A stretch of DNA of 35,068 nucleotides, from contig USLU01000050.1 of the NCBI GenBank assembly GCA_900555635.1, forward strand, positions 1-35,068. The letters are read 5' to 3'. The translations under genes were made by a program, and so were the position numbers. The notes under the pieces are model-generated. The model was not told the origin of the DNA. It was given only the letters and a program-made list of their open reading frames with translations, and searched no databases. This DNA is from an uncultured Bacteroides sp. GTDB lineage: Bacteria > Bacteroidota > Bacteroidia > Bacteroidales > Bacteroidaceae. Below are positions 26,119 to 33,131 of the stretch, piece by piece. The stretch's first letter is position 1. The number at the start of each line of letters is the position of its first letter.

Positions 26119-27573
26119 ATGTCGGAAAACAAAATATCTCGCAGAAAGTTTCTTGCAAATGCGGCAGCATTGTCTTCGGTTCTGGCAGTTCCATCATTTA
26201 TAATGGGAGCAGGAAGCAGTTGTTCTAGCCCGGCTCCAAAGAAGAGAGATGCACGGATTATAGGTGCGAACGGAAGAGTGGACATGGCAATGGTAGGTAT
26301 TGGAAATCGCGGGAAAGATGTTATAAAGGAACTTGATAAAACCGGCTTATGCAATGTTGTTGCCTTGTGTGATGTTGATATGGGAGCTGAACATACACAG
26401 GAAATAATGAGTATGTTTCCGGGTGTTCCGCAGTTTCGCGATTTCCGGAAAATGTTCGATAAGATGGCAGACAAAATAGATGCGGTGATGGTGGCTACTC
26501 CCGACCATAGTCATTTCCCGATTTGTATGGCTGCCATGAAACTGGGTATCCATGTTTATGTGGAAAAACCGCTTGCCCGAACTTTTTATGAGTGTGAGTT
26601 ATTGATGCAAGCTGAAAAAGAATACAATGTTATCACGCAAATGGGAAATCAAGGACATTCGGAGGCTAACTATTTTCAGTTTAAGGCTTGGAAGGATGCC
26701 GGTATCATAAAGGATGTTACAGCAGTAACTGCACACATGAATAATGAACGGCGATGGCATTCGTGGAATCCGAAGATGACGGGTTATCCGAAAGGTGAGC
26801 CAGTTCCTGCTGACATGGATTGGGATACTTGGCTGGCAGCCTCTCATTACCATGATTACAATCATGATTATCATAACGGACAATGGCGCTGCTGGTATGA
26901 TTTTGGGATGGGAGCACTAGGTGATTGGGGAGCACATATCTTGGACACTGTACATGAGTATCTCCATTTGGGGTTACCCACAGAGATCAATCCTCTGTAT
27001 TTGAAGGATCATAACAGGTTCTTTTATCCGATGTCGTCGACTATTGTGTTTAAGTTTTCCGAGAGAGAAAATATGCCTCCGTTGGATATTACCTGGTATG
27101 ACGGATTGGATAATATACCGCAGGTTCCCGAAGGATATGGCGTTTCGGAAATTGATCCCAACATTCCTACTGTTGCCGGAGGTAAATTGCAACCTGCCAA
27201 ACTGAATCCCGGTAAAGAAATATATTCCGAGACACTGACTTTTAAAGGTGGATCCCACGGAAGTACTCTTTCCATTATTCCGGATGCAAAGGCAAAGGAG
27301 ATGGAGTCGAAGTTGCCGGAAGTTCCTGCAAGTCCGTCGAACCACTATGCCAATTTCCTGCTGGCTTGTATGGGAAAGGAGAAACCGCGTTCACCATTTT
27401 CTATTTCCGGTCCGTTGAGTCAGGTCTTTTGCTTGGGAGTGATCGGTCAGTGGATGGGTGAAAAGCTGGTTTTCGATCGTGAGACGAAACAGATTGTGAA
27501 TAATCCACTTGCTAACCAGCTTCTTTGGGGGGCGGTGCCCCGTGACGGATGGGCGGATTATTACAAAATTTGA
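26119..27573 (+). CDS. Tat-exported Gfo/Idh/MocA family oxidoreductase
   Basis: A 484-aa NAD(P)-dependent sugar oxidoreductase. The N terminus carries a twin-arginine signal ('ISRRKFLANAAALSSVLAVPS', R8-R9), so it is exported folded with its cofactor. The Rossmann part follows from about residue 54 ('MAMVGIGNRGKDV'), then 'VMVATPDHSH' and 'VEKPLAR' (E149-K150-P151, the lysine being the usual catalytic residue). The C-terminal alpha/beta domain contains 'GDWGAHILDTVHEYLHLG'. Members of this family oxidise or reduce sugar hydroxyls, often at C3. Last gene of the PUL operon: a 12-bp hairpin terminator begins 38 bases after the stop. Together with the DUF1080 protein it suggests oxidative cleavage of a glycosidic bond (inference). 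Confidence 0.9.
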   Translation: MSENKISRRKFLANAAALSSVLAVPSFIMGAGSSCSSPAPKKRDARIIGANGRVDMAMVGIGNRGKDVIKELDKTGLCNVVALCDVDMGAEHTQEIMSMFPGVPQFRDFRKMFDKMADKIDAVMVATPDHSHFPICMAAMKLGIHVYVEKPLARTFYECELLMQAEKEYNVITQMGNQGHSEANYFQFKAWKDAGIIKDVTAVTAHMNNERRWHSWNPKMTGYPKGEPVPADMDWDTWLAASHYHDYNHDYHNGQWRCWYDFGMGALGDWGAHILDTVHEYLHLGLPTEINPLYLKDHNRFFYPMSSTIVFKFSERENMPPLDITWYDGLDNIPQVPEGYGVSEIDPNIPTVAGGKLQPAKLNPGKEIYSETLTFKGGSHGSTLSIIPDAKAKEMESKLPEVPASPSNHYANFLLACMGKEKPRSPFSISGPLSQVFCLGVIGQWMGEKLVFDRETKQIVNNPLANQLLWGAVPRDGWADYYKI

Positions 27574-27610
27574 TTCTATCTAAAAAACAAGATTAACTTT
27601 TAGTTAGTAG

Positions 27611-27658
27611 ATGCACAGATTATTGATCGATAGATCGGTAATCTGTGCATTCTTTTTA
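27611..27658 (+). terminator. Terminator of the PUL operon
   Basis: ATGCACAGATTA and TAATCTGTGCAT form a perfect 12-bp stem with a 16-base loop, followed by TCTTTTT. It lies just after the oxidoreductase gene and separates the PUL from the fimbrial operon. Confidence 0.85.
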
Positions 27659-27710
27659 TATGATTTTCTGCTTTTATACTCCTCAAACTTGCAAAATCGT
27701 TTCACAGAAC

Positions 27711-27739
27711 CTTTCAGGGCCTGTATTTTCTCCTGAAAG
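27711..27739. repeat. Inverted repeat upstream of the fimbrial promoter
   Basis: CTTTCAGG and CCTGAAAG are perfect 8-base arms with a 13-base spacer, ending 5 bases before the -33 box at 27745. It could be a regulator binding site or a hairpin. Its arms are too close together to act as an invertible switch. Confidence 0.4.
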
Positions 27740-27744
27740 TATGA

Positions 27745-27773
27745 TTTGATTTATTTTCTAACTTCTATATTTG
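27745..27773 (+). promoter_or_regulatory. Predicted promoter of the fimbrial operon
   Basis: TTTG (27745-27748), 17 bases, then TATATTTG (27766-27773), a good match to the Bacteroides -33/-7 pattern. The predicted start near 27780 leaves a short leader to the ATG at 27793. Confidence 0.6.
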
Positions 27774-27792
27774 TCAACAGAAACGAACGACA

Positions 27793-29070
27793 ATGAAACA
27801 TGGTATCTTTATCTTGGCTATTCTTATGGCTTTGTTAAGCCTTCCAGAAAGTGGGTATGCTGCGGTACCATTTTTTACTGTTATTAATGATACAATCCGA
27901 CGGGTTGTGATATATTTCGATGCGAATGAAACGAATGTGAATCCTTGTTATAGGGGTAATAAAGAGGCAATTATAGCATTAGATTCCTTGTTGTTCGGAA
28001 ATTCGGATACGAAATATATAACAGCGTTAAATGTAGTGAGTTTTGTTTCTCCTGATGGTGACGAGTCTTATAATAAAAGTTTGGTTACTAAGAGAAATAA
28101 CTCGATAAAGGAATTCTTGAGGCGATATGAATTAGTTAATAATGTTGATAAGATTCATTTCTGTTCAAAGGGAGAGGATTGGTTGGAGTTTCGTAAGTTG
28201 GTGGCATCTGACACCAACTTACCCGACCGGGAAGAAGTGCTGATGTTGATTGACTATCATAAGGATGATATCGCCAAAAGAAAGCAACTGTTGCGTAAGC
28301 TAAATCGGGGAGCCGCCTACCGATATATGGTTCGTAATGTATTTCCGGAATTGAGGCGGTCTGTTATAACGATTGTCGGAGAAACTGGGATAATAGATAG
28401 AGAGGCTTTTGAACCGGTATCTTCTGTCTCCGGGTTGTTTGTTTCGAATCAGGAAGAGGCGCTTCCGAAGAATCAACCTGATAAGCCTGTGGGAGAAAGT
28501 GAAGATAAACAGACCTGTGAGGTCGATATGTCGGAGGCAGAAGAGCCGGTGAAAAGCAAAACAGTGCTTGCAGTAAAGAACAATCTATTATATGATTTGG
28601 CATTGGCGCCGAATATAGAAGTAGAAATTCCGATAGGTAAAAGGTGGTCTTTGAATACTGAATATAAATGTCCGTGGTGGCTGAATAGTAAACATGATTT
28701 CTGCTATCAGCTCCTTTCTGGAGGCATGGAAGGACGCTATTGGCTGGGGAACCGTCAGAAACGCGACCGATTGACCGGACATTTTATTGGACTTTATGCT
28801 GAAGGTGGAATATACGATTTCCAGTTACGTGGAGACGGATATCAAGGTAAGTACTATGGAGCTGCTGGAGTGACTTATGGATATGCAAAGCAATTAGTAC
28901 GGCACTTTTCCCTTGAATTCAGTTTTGGCATAGGGTATTTGACAACAGAATATAAGAAATATACTCCTTATGAGGGGGATATTGTATGGACAAATAGTGG
29001 GCGTTATAACTTTATTGGTCCTACCAAAGCAAAAGTTTCTTTGGTATGGTTGATAACAACAAAGAGATAG
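27793..29070 (+). CDS. OmpA-like / DUF3575 outer membrane protein of a fimbrial cluster
   Basis: A 425-aa secreted protein (signal peptide ends SGYA). The N-terminal half (about 30-190) resembles the periplasmic OmpA/peptidoglycan-binding fold ('VVIYFDANETNV...', 'VVSFVSPDGDESYNKSL'), although the Arg/Asp peptidoglycan motif is not clear. A low-complexity linker (about 215-255, rich in E, P, K) leads to a C-terminal DUF3575 barrel-like domain ('VKNNLLYDLALAPNIEVEIPIGKRW', then 'GGIYDFQLRGDGYQGKYYGAA' and 'FSLEFSFGIGYLTTEY'). Proteins of this type are usually encoded just before DUF5119 and fimbrillin genes in Bacteroides, as here, and probably anchor or help assemble the fibre in the outer membrane. 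Confidence 0.75.
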   Translation: MKHGIFILAILMALLSLPESGYAAVPFFTVINDTIRRVVIYFDANETNVNPCYRGNKEAIIALDSLLFGNSDTKYITALNVVSFVSPDGDESYNKSLVTKRNNSIKEFLRRYELVNNVDKIHFCSKGEDWLEFRKLVASDTNLPDREEVLMLIDYHKDDIAKRKQLLRKLNRGAAYRYMVRNVFPELRRSVITIVGETGIIDREAFEPVSSVSGLFVSNQEEALPKNQPDKPVGESEDKQTCEVDMSEAEEPVKSKTVLAVKNNLLYDLALAPNIEVEIPIGKRWSLNTEYKCPWWLNSKHDFCYQLLSGGMEGRYWLGNRQKRDRLTGHFIGLYAEGGIYDFQLRGDGYQGKYYGAAGVTYGYAKQLVRHFSLEFSFGIGYLTTEYKKYTPYEGDIVWTNSGRYNFIGPTKAKVSLVWLITTKR

Positions 29071-29079
29071 GAGGGCGTT

Positions 29080-30078
29080 ATGCGAAATGCAAGATTCATG
29101 TTTCTTGTGCTTCTGTCCTCGCTGCTGGTACTAAACGGGTGTAGCCGTCGCGATATATTGGATGATTATCCTGTAAGTGGGGTAGAAATTTCATTAAACT
29201 GGGATGGAGTAACAGATAAATTACCAGAAGGTATCCGGGTTATATTTTATCCGAAAGATGGTGAGGGTAAAAAAGTGGACAGGTACCTTTCGGTACGAGG
29301 TGGAGAAATGAAAGTTTCTCCGGGACGATATTCGGTTGTAGCTTACAACTATAATACGGAGTCCATACGTATCCGAGGAGAAGAGTCCTATGAAACGATA
29401 GAAGCTTATACAGGAAACTGCAATGGTTTAGGGATTGCAGGAACGGAAAAGATGGTTTGGTCACCGGACTCACTGTATGTGCTGAATATTGATGAACTGA
29501 AAATAGATAAGAGTGAAGAGGTGCTTTCTTTGGATTGGAAACTGGAATCGGTAGTGAAGAAGTATTCTTTTGCGGTAGAGGTCAAAGGTTTGGAATACGT
29601 AACAACAATCGTAGGGTGTATTAATGGACTATCTGATTGTTGCCACATTGGTAAAGGTTATGGAGCATCTTCCTCGCAGCCTATCTATTTTGAGGTAAAG
29701 AAAGATGGTAGTAAGGTAGTGGCGTATTTCACAGCTTTCAAGCAGGCAAAGGAAATGTCAGTCCCGACACGAATATCAGAATCAAGGAGCGCAACTTCCC
29801 GTGGTGTAGGCGATATAAAGTTGATCTTGAGATTTATCAAAACGGATAATACGGTGCAAGAGGCAGCGATTGATGTTACTGAAATAATAGAGACACTTGA
29901 AGATATTGGAACTGGAGATGATGGAAAACAGGAGCCTCCACCGGAGATTGAGTTACCGCCTGATGATAAGATTGAGGTTGATAAGCCAGAGTTACCACCG
30001 AATCCTGATGGAGGAGGAATAGGAGGTAATGTTGATGGATGGGGTCCAGAGGATGGCGTTGAATTACCTGTGAACTGA
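29080..30078 (+). CDS. DUF5119-like lipoprotein of the fimbrial cluster
   Basis: A 332-aa lipoprotein with the signal 'LLVLNGC' (C21) followed by 'SRRDILDDYP', typical of the DUF5119 family. The rest is beta-rich ('VEISLNWDGV', 'VIFYPKDGEG', 'YSVVAYNYNTESIRI'), ending in a long disordered tail (about 275-332) rich in proline, glycine and acidic residues ('PPPEIELPPDDKIE'). It lies 9 bases after the DUF3575 gene and 54 bases before the fimbrillin gene. In related clusters this position holds an accessory or anchoring protein of the fimbria. The tail has no parallel that I recognise. Role is by neighbourhood and style, not by a motif. Confidence 0.7.
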   Translation: MRNARFMFLVLLSSLLVLNGCSRRDILDDYPVSGVEISLNWDGVTDKLPEGIRVIFYPKDGEGKKVDRYLSVRGGEMKVSPGRYSVVAYNYNTESIRIRGEESYETIEAYTGNCNGLGIAGTEKMVWSPDSLYVLNIDELKIDKSEEVLSLDWKLESVVKKYSFAVEVKGLEYVTTIVGCINGLSDCCHIGKGYGASSSQPIYFEVKKDGSKVVAYFTAFKQAKEMSVPTRISESRSATSRGVGDIKLILRFIKTDNTVQEAAIDVTEIIETLEDIGTGDDGKQEPPPEIELPPDDKIEVDKPELPPNPDGGGIGGNVDGWGPEDGVELPVN

Positions 30079-30132
30079 ATGAGATACTATAAACAAAATA
30101 GAACAATATTATAAACTTTTAAAAATACAGTT

Positions 30133-31026
30133 ATGAAAAAGATTTTATTGGCAGTTACAGCTGCTTTAGCAATTACGGGTTGCTCACAGAATGAAGATGA
30201 GGTTATTATTAATAATGGTAATTCGGTAGAAATTAATTTGAATGGTGGTGTTGAAGCCACTACTGTATCAAGAGCAGCTATAAATAAAGGTGAGGCTTTG
30301 TCTGGTATACAGTTCGTAAGAGTTGATGGAAATGATATTGGTACTTTGGAGGATTTCAGTAACGTAACAATTACTGGTGCTATGGCAGCAGGAGGAGCTA
30401 TAACTTTTTCACCTGTACAATACTACCCCTCTAATGGTTCTACAAAGGCGAATATTTTAGGCTTTTATCCAGTAGCAACTTCTATTACAGCTGGTGTGGC
30501 AACTATGACCATTACAGGAGATGAGGATGTGTTATATGCCTCTTATGTGTCGGGTAGCAAGGAAACCCCGATTACAACTCCATTATCATTTCAACATAAA
30601 TTGACACAATTTAAATTTGTGGTAAAGAGGGATGCTGCTTCGACAGATGCTGATATCACTAATGTAGCTGTAACTATAAAAGATGCAAATTCTATTTTTA
30701 AGATGAGTCTAGTTGATGGTGTATTATCAGATTGGGGGACTCCTATATCTACAATTAACCCTATAACAAATGCTACTGCTTCTGTAACTGGTACAGTAGA
30801 AACAGCAGGTTTTATGTTAGAACCTAATTTAACTTCCTTAGTATTAACTGTTTCGGCAACAGGATATGACTCGTCCGATGTTACAATTACGGGTACTGAC
30901 GGAGGTAAGTTTGAAATGGGTAAAGCATATACAATAACTCTAACCTTTAAAGGTAAGAGCATAACTCCAAGTGGAGCAATTGCAGAGTGGACTACTGGAA
31001 CAGGTGGTGGTGCTGATATTGAATAA
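30133..31026 (+). CDS. Fimbrillin family lipoprotein
   Basis: A 297-aa lipoprotein (signal 'ALAITGC', C17, then 'SQNEDEVIINNG'), of the FimA/Mfa-like fimbrillin type. The N-terminal domain carries 'VEINLNGGVEATTVSRAAI', with the arginine after VS being the usual protease (gingipain-like) processing site of fimbrillins; 'PVQYYPSNGSTKANILGFYPV' and 'PLSFQHKLTQFKFVVKRD' are classic family motifs, and 'FEMGKAYTITLTFKGK' then 'IAEWTTGTGGGADIE' the C-terminal strand. It would be the shaft or tip subunit of a surface fibre, assembled after donor-strand exchange of the C-terminal strand. A 19-bp hairpin follows the gene. Confidence 0.85.
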   Translation: MKKILLAVTAALAITGCSQNEDEVIINNGNSVEINLNGGVEATTVSRAAINKGEALSGIQFVRVDGNDIGTLEDFSNVTITGAMAAGGAITFSPVQYYPSNGSTKANILGFYPVATSITAGVATMTITGDEDVLYASYVSGSKETPITTPLSFQHKLTQFKFVVKRDAASTDADITNVAVTIKDANSIFKMSLVDGVLSDWGTPISTINPITNATASVTGTVETAGFMLEPNLTSLVLTVSATGYDSSDVTITGTDGGKFEMGKAYTITLTFKGKSITPSGAIAEWTTGTGGGADIE

Positions 31027-31079
31027 GCTGAAAGATAATTTAGATATATTATAATATCTCTTTCTTTTAGACAGACATG

Positions 31080-31142
31080 AAAGGTGAGTAGAATTTTAAT
31101 TTTTCTTTGTATGGTGGAGAAATAAAATTCTACTCACCTTTT
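31080..31142 (+). terminator. Long hairpin after the fimbrillin gene
   Basis: AAAGGTGAGTAGAATTTTA pairs perfectly with TAAAATTCTACTCACCTTT: a 19-bp stem with a 24-base loop, followed by TTCAGTTATT. It probably ends the fimbrial operon, although the stem is unusually long and the T run short; it might also be a transcript-stabilising element. A weaker AGATAT/ATATCT hairpin with a T-rich tail sits just before it (31042-31059). Confidence 0.65.
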
Positions 31143-31335
31143 CAGTTATTTGGAATAAGAATGATGAGTTTCACTTTATTTTCTGATTAAGTGAGAATTG
31201 TTGTTGATAATCAAATAATATGGGGTGCTATCTGTGATTTTGTGTAAATAGAAAGCTGTAGGATTCTAGTTTTATACTTGCAATCTCTTTTTCACTTTTC
31301 TTCCCATTTTTTATGGCTATATGAAATCTTTCATA

Positions 31336-31343
31336 TATTTTTG
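31336..31343 (+). promoter_or_regulatory. Possible -7 element for the AraC-type gene
   Basis: TATTTTTG matches TAnnTTTG and leaves about 29 bases to the ATG at 31379. No TTTG is present at the expected -33 distance. The rest of 31145-31335 is AT-rich with no gene. Confidence 0.35.
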
Positions 31344-31378
31344 CTGGCAGCATAAACAAATACAAATACAGCCAGCTT

Positions 31379-32218
31379 ATGCCATCTATTTGTCAAGGAA
31401 CTTGGGATTGTCAAATATGTCCGAAAGCAGTGAGCAATGCTATTACTCATGTTATTTATCAGCGTGGTTTTCATAAACCAGCTCAGAGGTGTGAGGAAAA
31501 TTTTATTCTTTTCTTGATTAAAGGAGAAATGCTGGTTAATAGTAAGGAATATGCCGGTACCATGCTCAAAGAAGGTGAATTTATACTTCAAGCTATTGAT
31601 TCTACATTTGAGATGCTTGCCATGCTTGAATGTGAGTGCATTTATTATCGTTTTATTCAACCGGAATTGTTTTGTGATTCTCGTTTCAATCATATAATGA
31701 AAGATGTGTCACCTCCACTTATCTATTCCCCAATAAAGATAGTTCCTGAACTACAATATTTTTTGAAGGGTTCCATCACTTATTTAAAAGGAAATAAAGT
31801 CTGCCGGGATTTGTTGTCTCTCAAGCGGAAAGAGTTGGCATTTGTGTTGGGGTATTATTATTCTGATTATGACCTTTCGAGTCTGGTGCATCCGCTCTCT
31901 AAGTACATCAATAGTTTCCACTACTTTGTTATCCAAAACTATAAGAAAGTAAAGACTGTAGAAGAACTAGCCCAATTAGGGGGATATACTCTTAGCACAT
32001 TTCGTCGTATTTTCAATAATGTCTTTCATGAACCAGTTTATGAATGGATGCTGGCAAGGCGTAAAGAGGGTATTCTCGATGACTTGAATAATTCTGCTTA
32101 TAGTATTTCCGAGATATGCTATAAATATGGTTTTGAGTCCTTACCTCATTTCTCTAATTTCTGTAAGAAATCTTTCGGCGCTTCTCCACGTAATTTGCGT
32201 GGACAAAACCGTTCATGA
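31379..32218 (+). CDS. AraC-family transcriptional regulator
   Basis: A 279-aa regulator. The C-terminal 100 residues hold the two helix-turn-helix motifs of the AraC family: 'TVEELAQLGGYTLSTFRRIFNNVF' and 'SISEICYKYGFESLPHFSNFCKKSFGASPRNLR'. The N-terminal part (about 15-110) is a cupin-like sensing domain ('FILFLIKGEMLVNSKEY', 'MLKEGEFIL'). It has its own promoter-like sequence and lies after the fimbrial operon on the same strand, so it may control that operon or a nearby surface function (inference). No signal peptide. Confidence 0.85.
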   Translation: MPSICQGTWDCQICPKAVSNAITHVIYQRGFHKPAQRCEENFILFLIKGEMLVNSKEYAGTMLKEGEFILQAIDSTFEMLAMLECECIYYRFIQPELFCDSRFNHIMKDVSPPLIYSPIKIVPELQYFLKGSITYLKGNKVCRDLLSLKRKELAFVLGYYYSDYDLSSLVHPLSKYINSFHYFVIQNYKKVKTVEELAQLGGYTLSTFRRIFNNVFHEPVYEWMLARRKEGILDDLNNSAYSISEICYKYGFESLPHFSNFCKKSFGASPRNLRGQNRS

Positions 32219-32262
32219 TAACTGATTATTAATAATAATCATGATCCATTCATATATAAAGA

Positions 32263-32293
32263 AATCCCCTGTCGGACTAGCCGGCAGGGGATT
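32263..32293 (-). terminator. Terminator after frdB (may also serve the AraC gene)
   Basis: AATCCCCTGTCGG and CCGGCAGGGGATT form a 13-base stem with one wobble or mismatch. Read on the minus strand it is followed by TTCTTTATATA, fitting a terminator for frdB, whose stop is at 32340. The plus-strand side is less T-rich, but a bidirectional role is possible because the AraC gene converges on it. Confidence 0.75.
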
Positions 32294-32339
32294 CTGTCAT
32301 TAATCAAATTAAGCTCTCGCTCTCGAAATCTAGCAATTT

Positions 32340-33095
32340 CTAGTCTTTTAATTTTGCGATGATGAAGTCACGGTTCAAGCGGGCGATGTTGCTGATAGAG
32401 ATGTTCTTCGGACATTCAGCCTCACAAGCACGAGTGTTTGTACAGTTACCGAATCCCAGTTCATCCATCTTTGACAACATAGCTTTTGCACGGCGCAAAG
32501 CTTCCGGTTTACCTTGCGGCAGCAAGTTCAACTGGCTAACTTTTGCAGAAACGAACAACATAGCAGAGCCATTTTTACATGCAGCTACACAAGCACCACA
32601 ACCGATACAAGAAGCAGCATCCATAGCTTCGTCAGCGATAGGCTTCGGAATCAGGATAGCGTTAGCATCCTGCGGAGCACCTGTGCGTACGCTCACGTAA
32701 CCACCAGCTTGCATAATCTTGTCATAAGCAGTACGGTCTACCATCAAGTCCTTGATTACAGGGAAACCGGCCGAACGCCAAGGTTCAACAGTAATCGTAT
32801 CACCATCCTGGAAACGACGCATATAGATCTGACAAGTAGTAGCACCTGTTGCAGGACCGTGCGGGTGTCCATTGATGTAAAGAGAACACATACCGCAGAT
32901 ACCTTCGCGGCAATCGTGGTCGAATACTACCGGTTCTTTTCTTTCGCTGATGAGCTGTTCGTTCAGAATATCCAGCATTTCGAGGAAGGAAGTATCGCCG
33001 GGGATATCTTTCATTTGGTAGGTTTCAAAAGCACCTTTAGCCTTCGGACCAGCTTGGCGCCATACCTTCAGTGTAAATGATATATTTTTATCCAT
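32340..33095 (-). CDS. frdB: Fumarate reductase / succinate dehydrogenase iron-sulfur subunit
   Basis: A 251-aa iron-sulfur protein. The [2Fe-2S] ligands are in 'DHDCREGICGMCSLYINGHP', the [4Fe-4S] ligands in 'SCIGCGACVAACKNG', and the last cluster in 'FGNCTNTRACEAECPKNI'. It passes electrons between the flavoprotein (FrdA, 36 bases upstream) and the membrane cytochrome b subunit, whose gene should lie beyond the right edge. In Bacteroides the complex reduces fumarate to succinate as the main electron sink of anaerobic growth. Cytoplasmic, membrane-bound. Confidence 0.95.
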   Translation of the reverse strand: MDKNISFTLKVWRQAGPKAKGAFETYQMKDIPGDTSFLEMLDILNEQLISERKEPVVFDHDCREGICGMCSLYINGHPHGPATGATTCQIYMRRFQDGDTITVEPWRSAGFPVIKDLMVDRTAYDKIMQAGGYVSVRTGAPQDANAILIPKPIADEAMDAASCIGCGACVAACKNGSAMLFVSAKVSQLNLLPQGKPEALRRAKAMLSKMDELGFGNCTNTRACEAECPKNISISNIARLNRDFIIAKLKD

Positions 33096-33131
33096 TTTCT
33101 TCTAATTCTTTTAAATGTTTAACTTCACCGA

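Noticed and set aside
27711..27773. Invertible promoter switch for the fimbrial operon
   Set aside because: The inverted repeat arms are only 13 bases apart and the promoter lies outside them; no second distant repeat and no recombinase gene was found.
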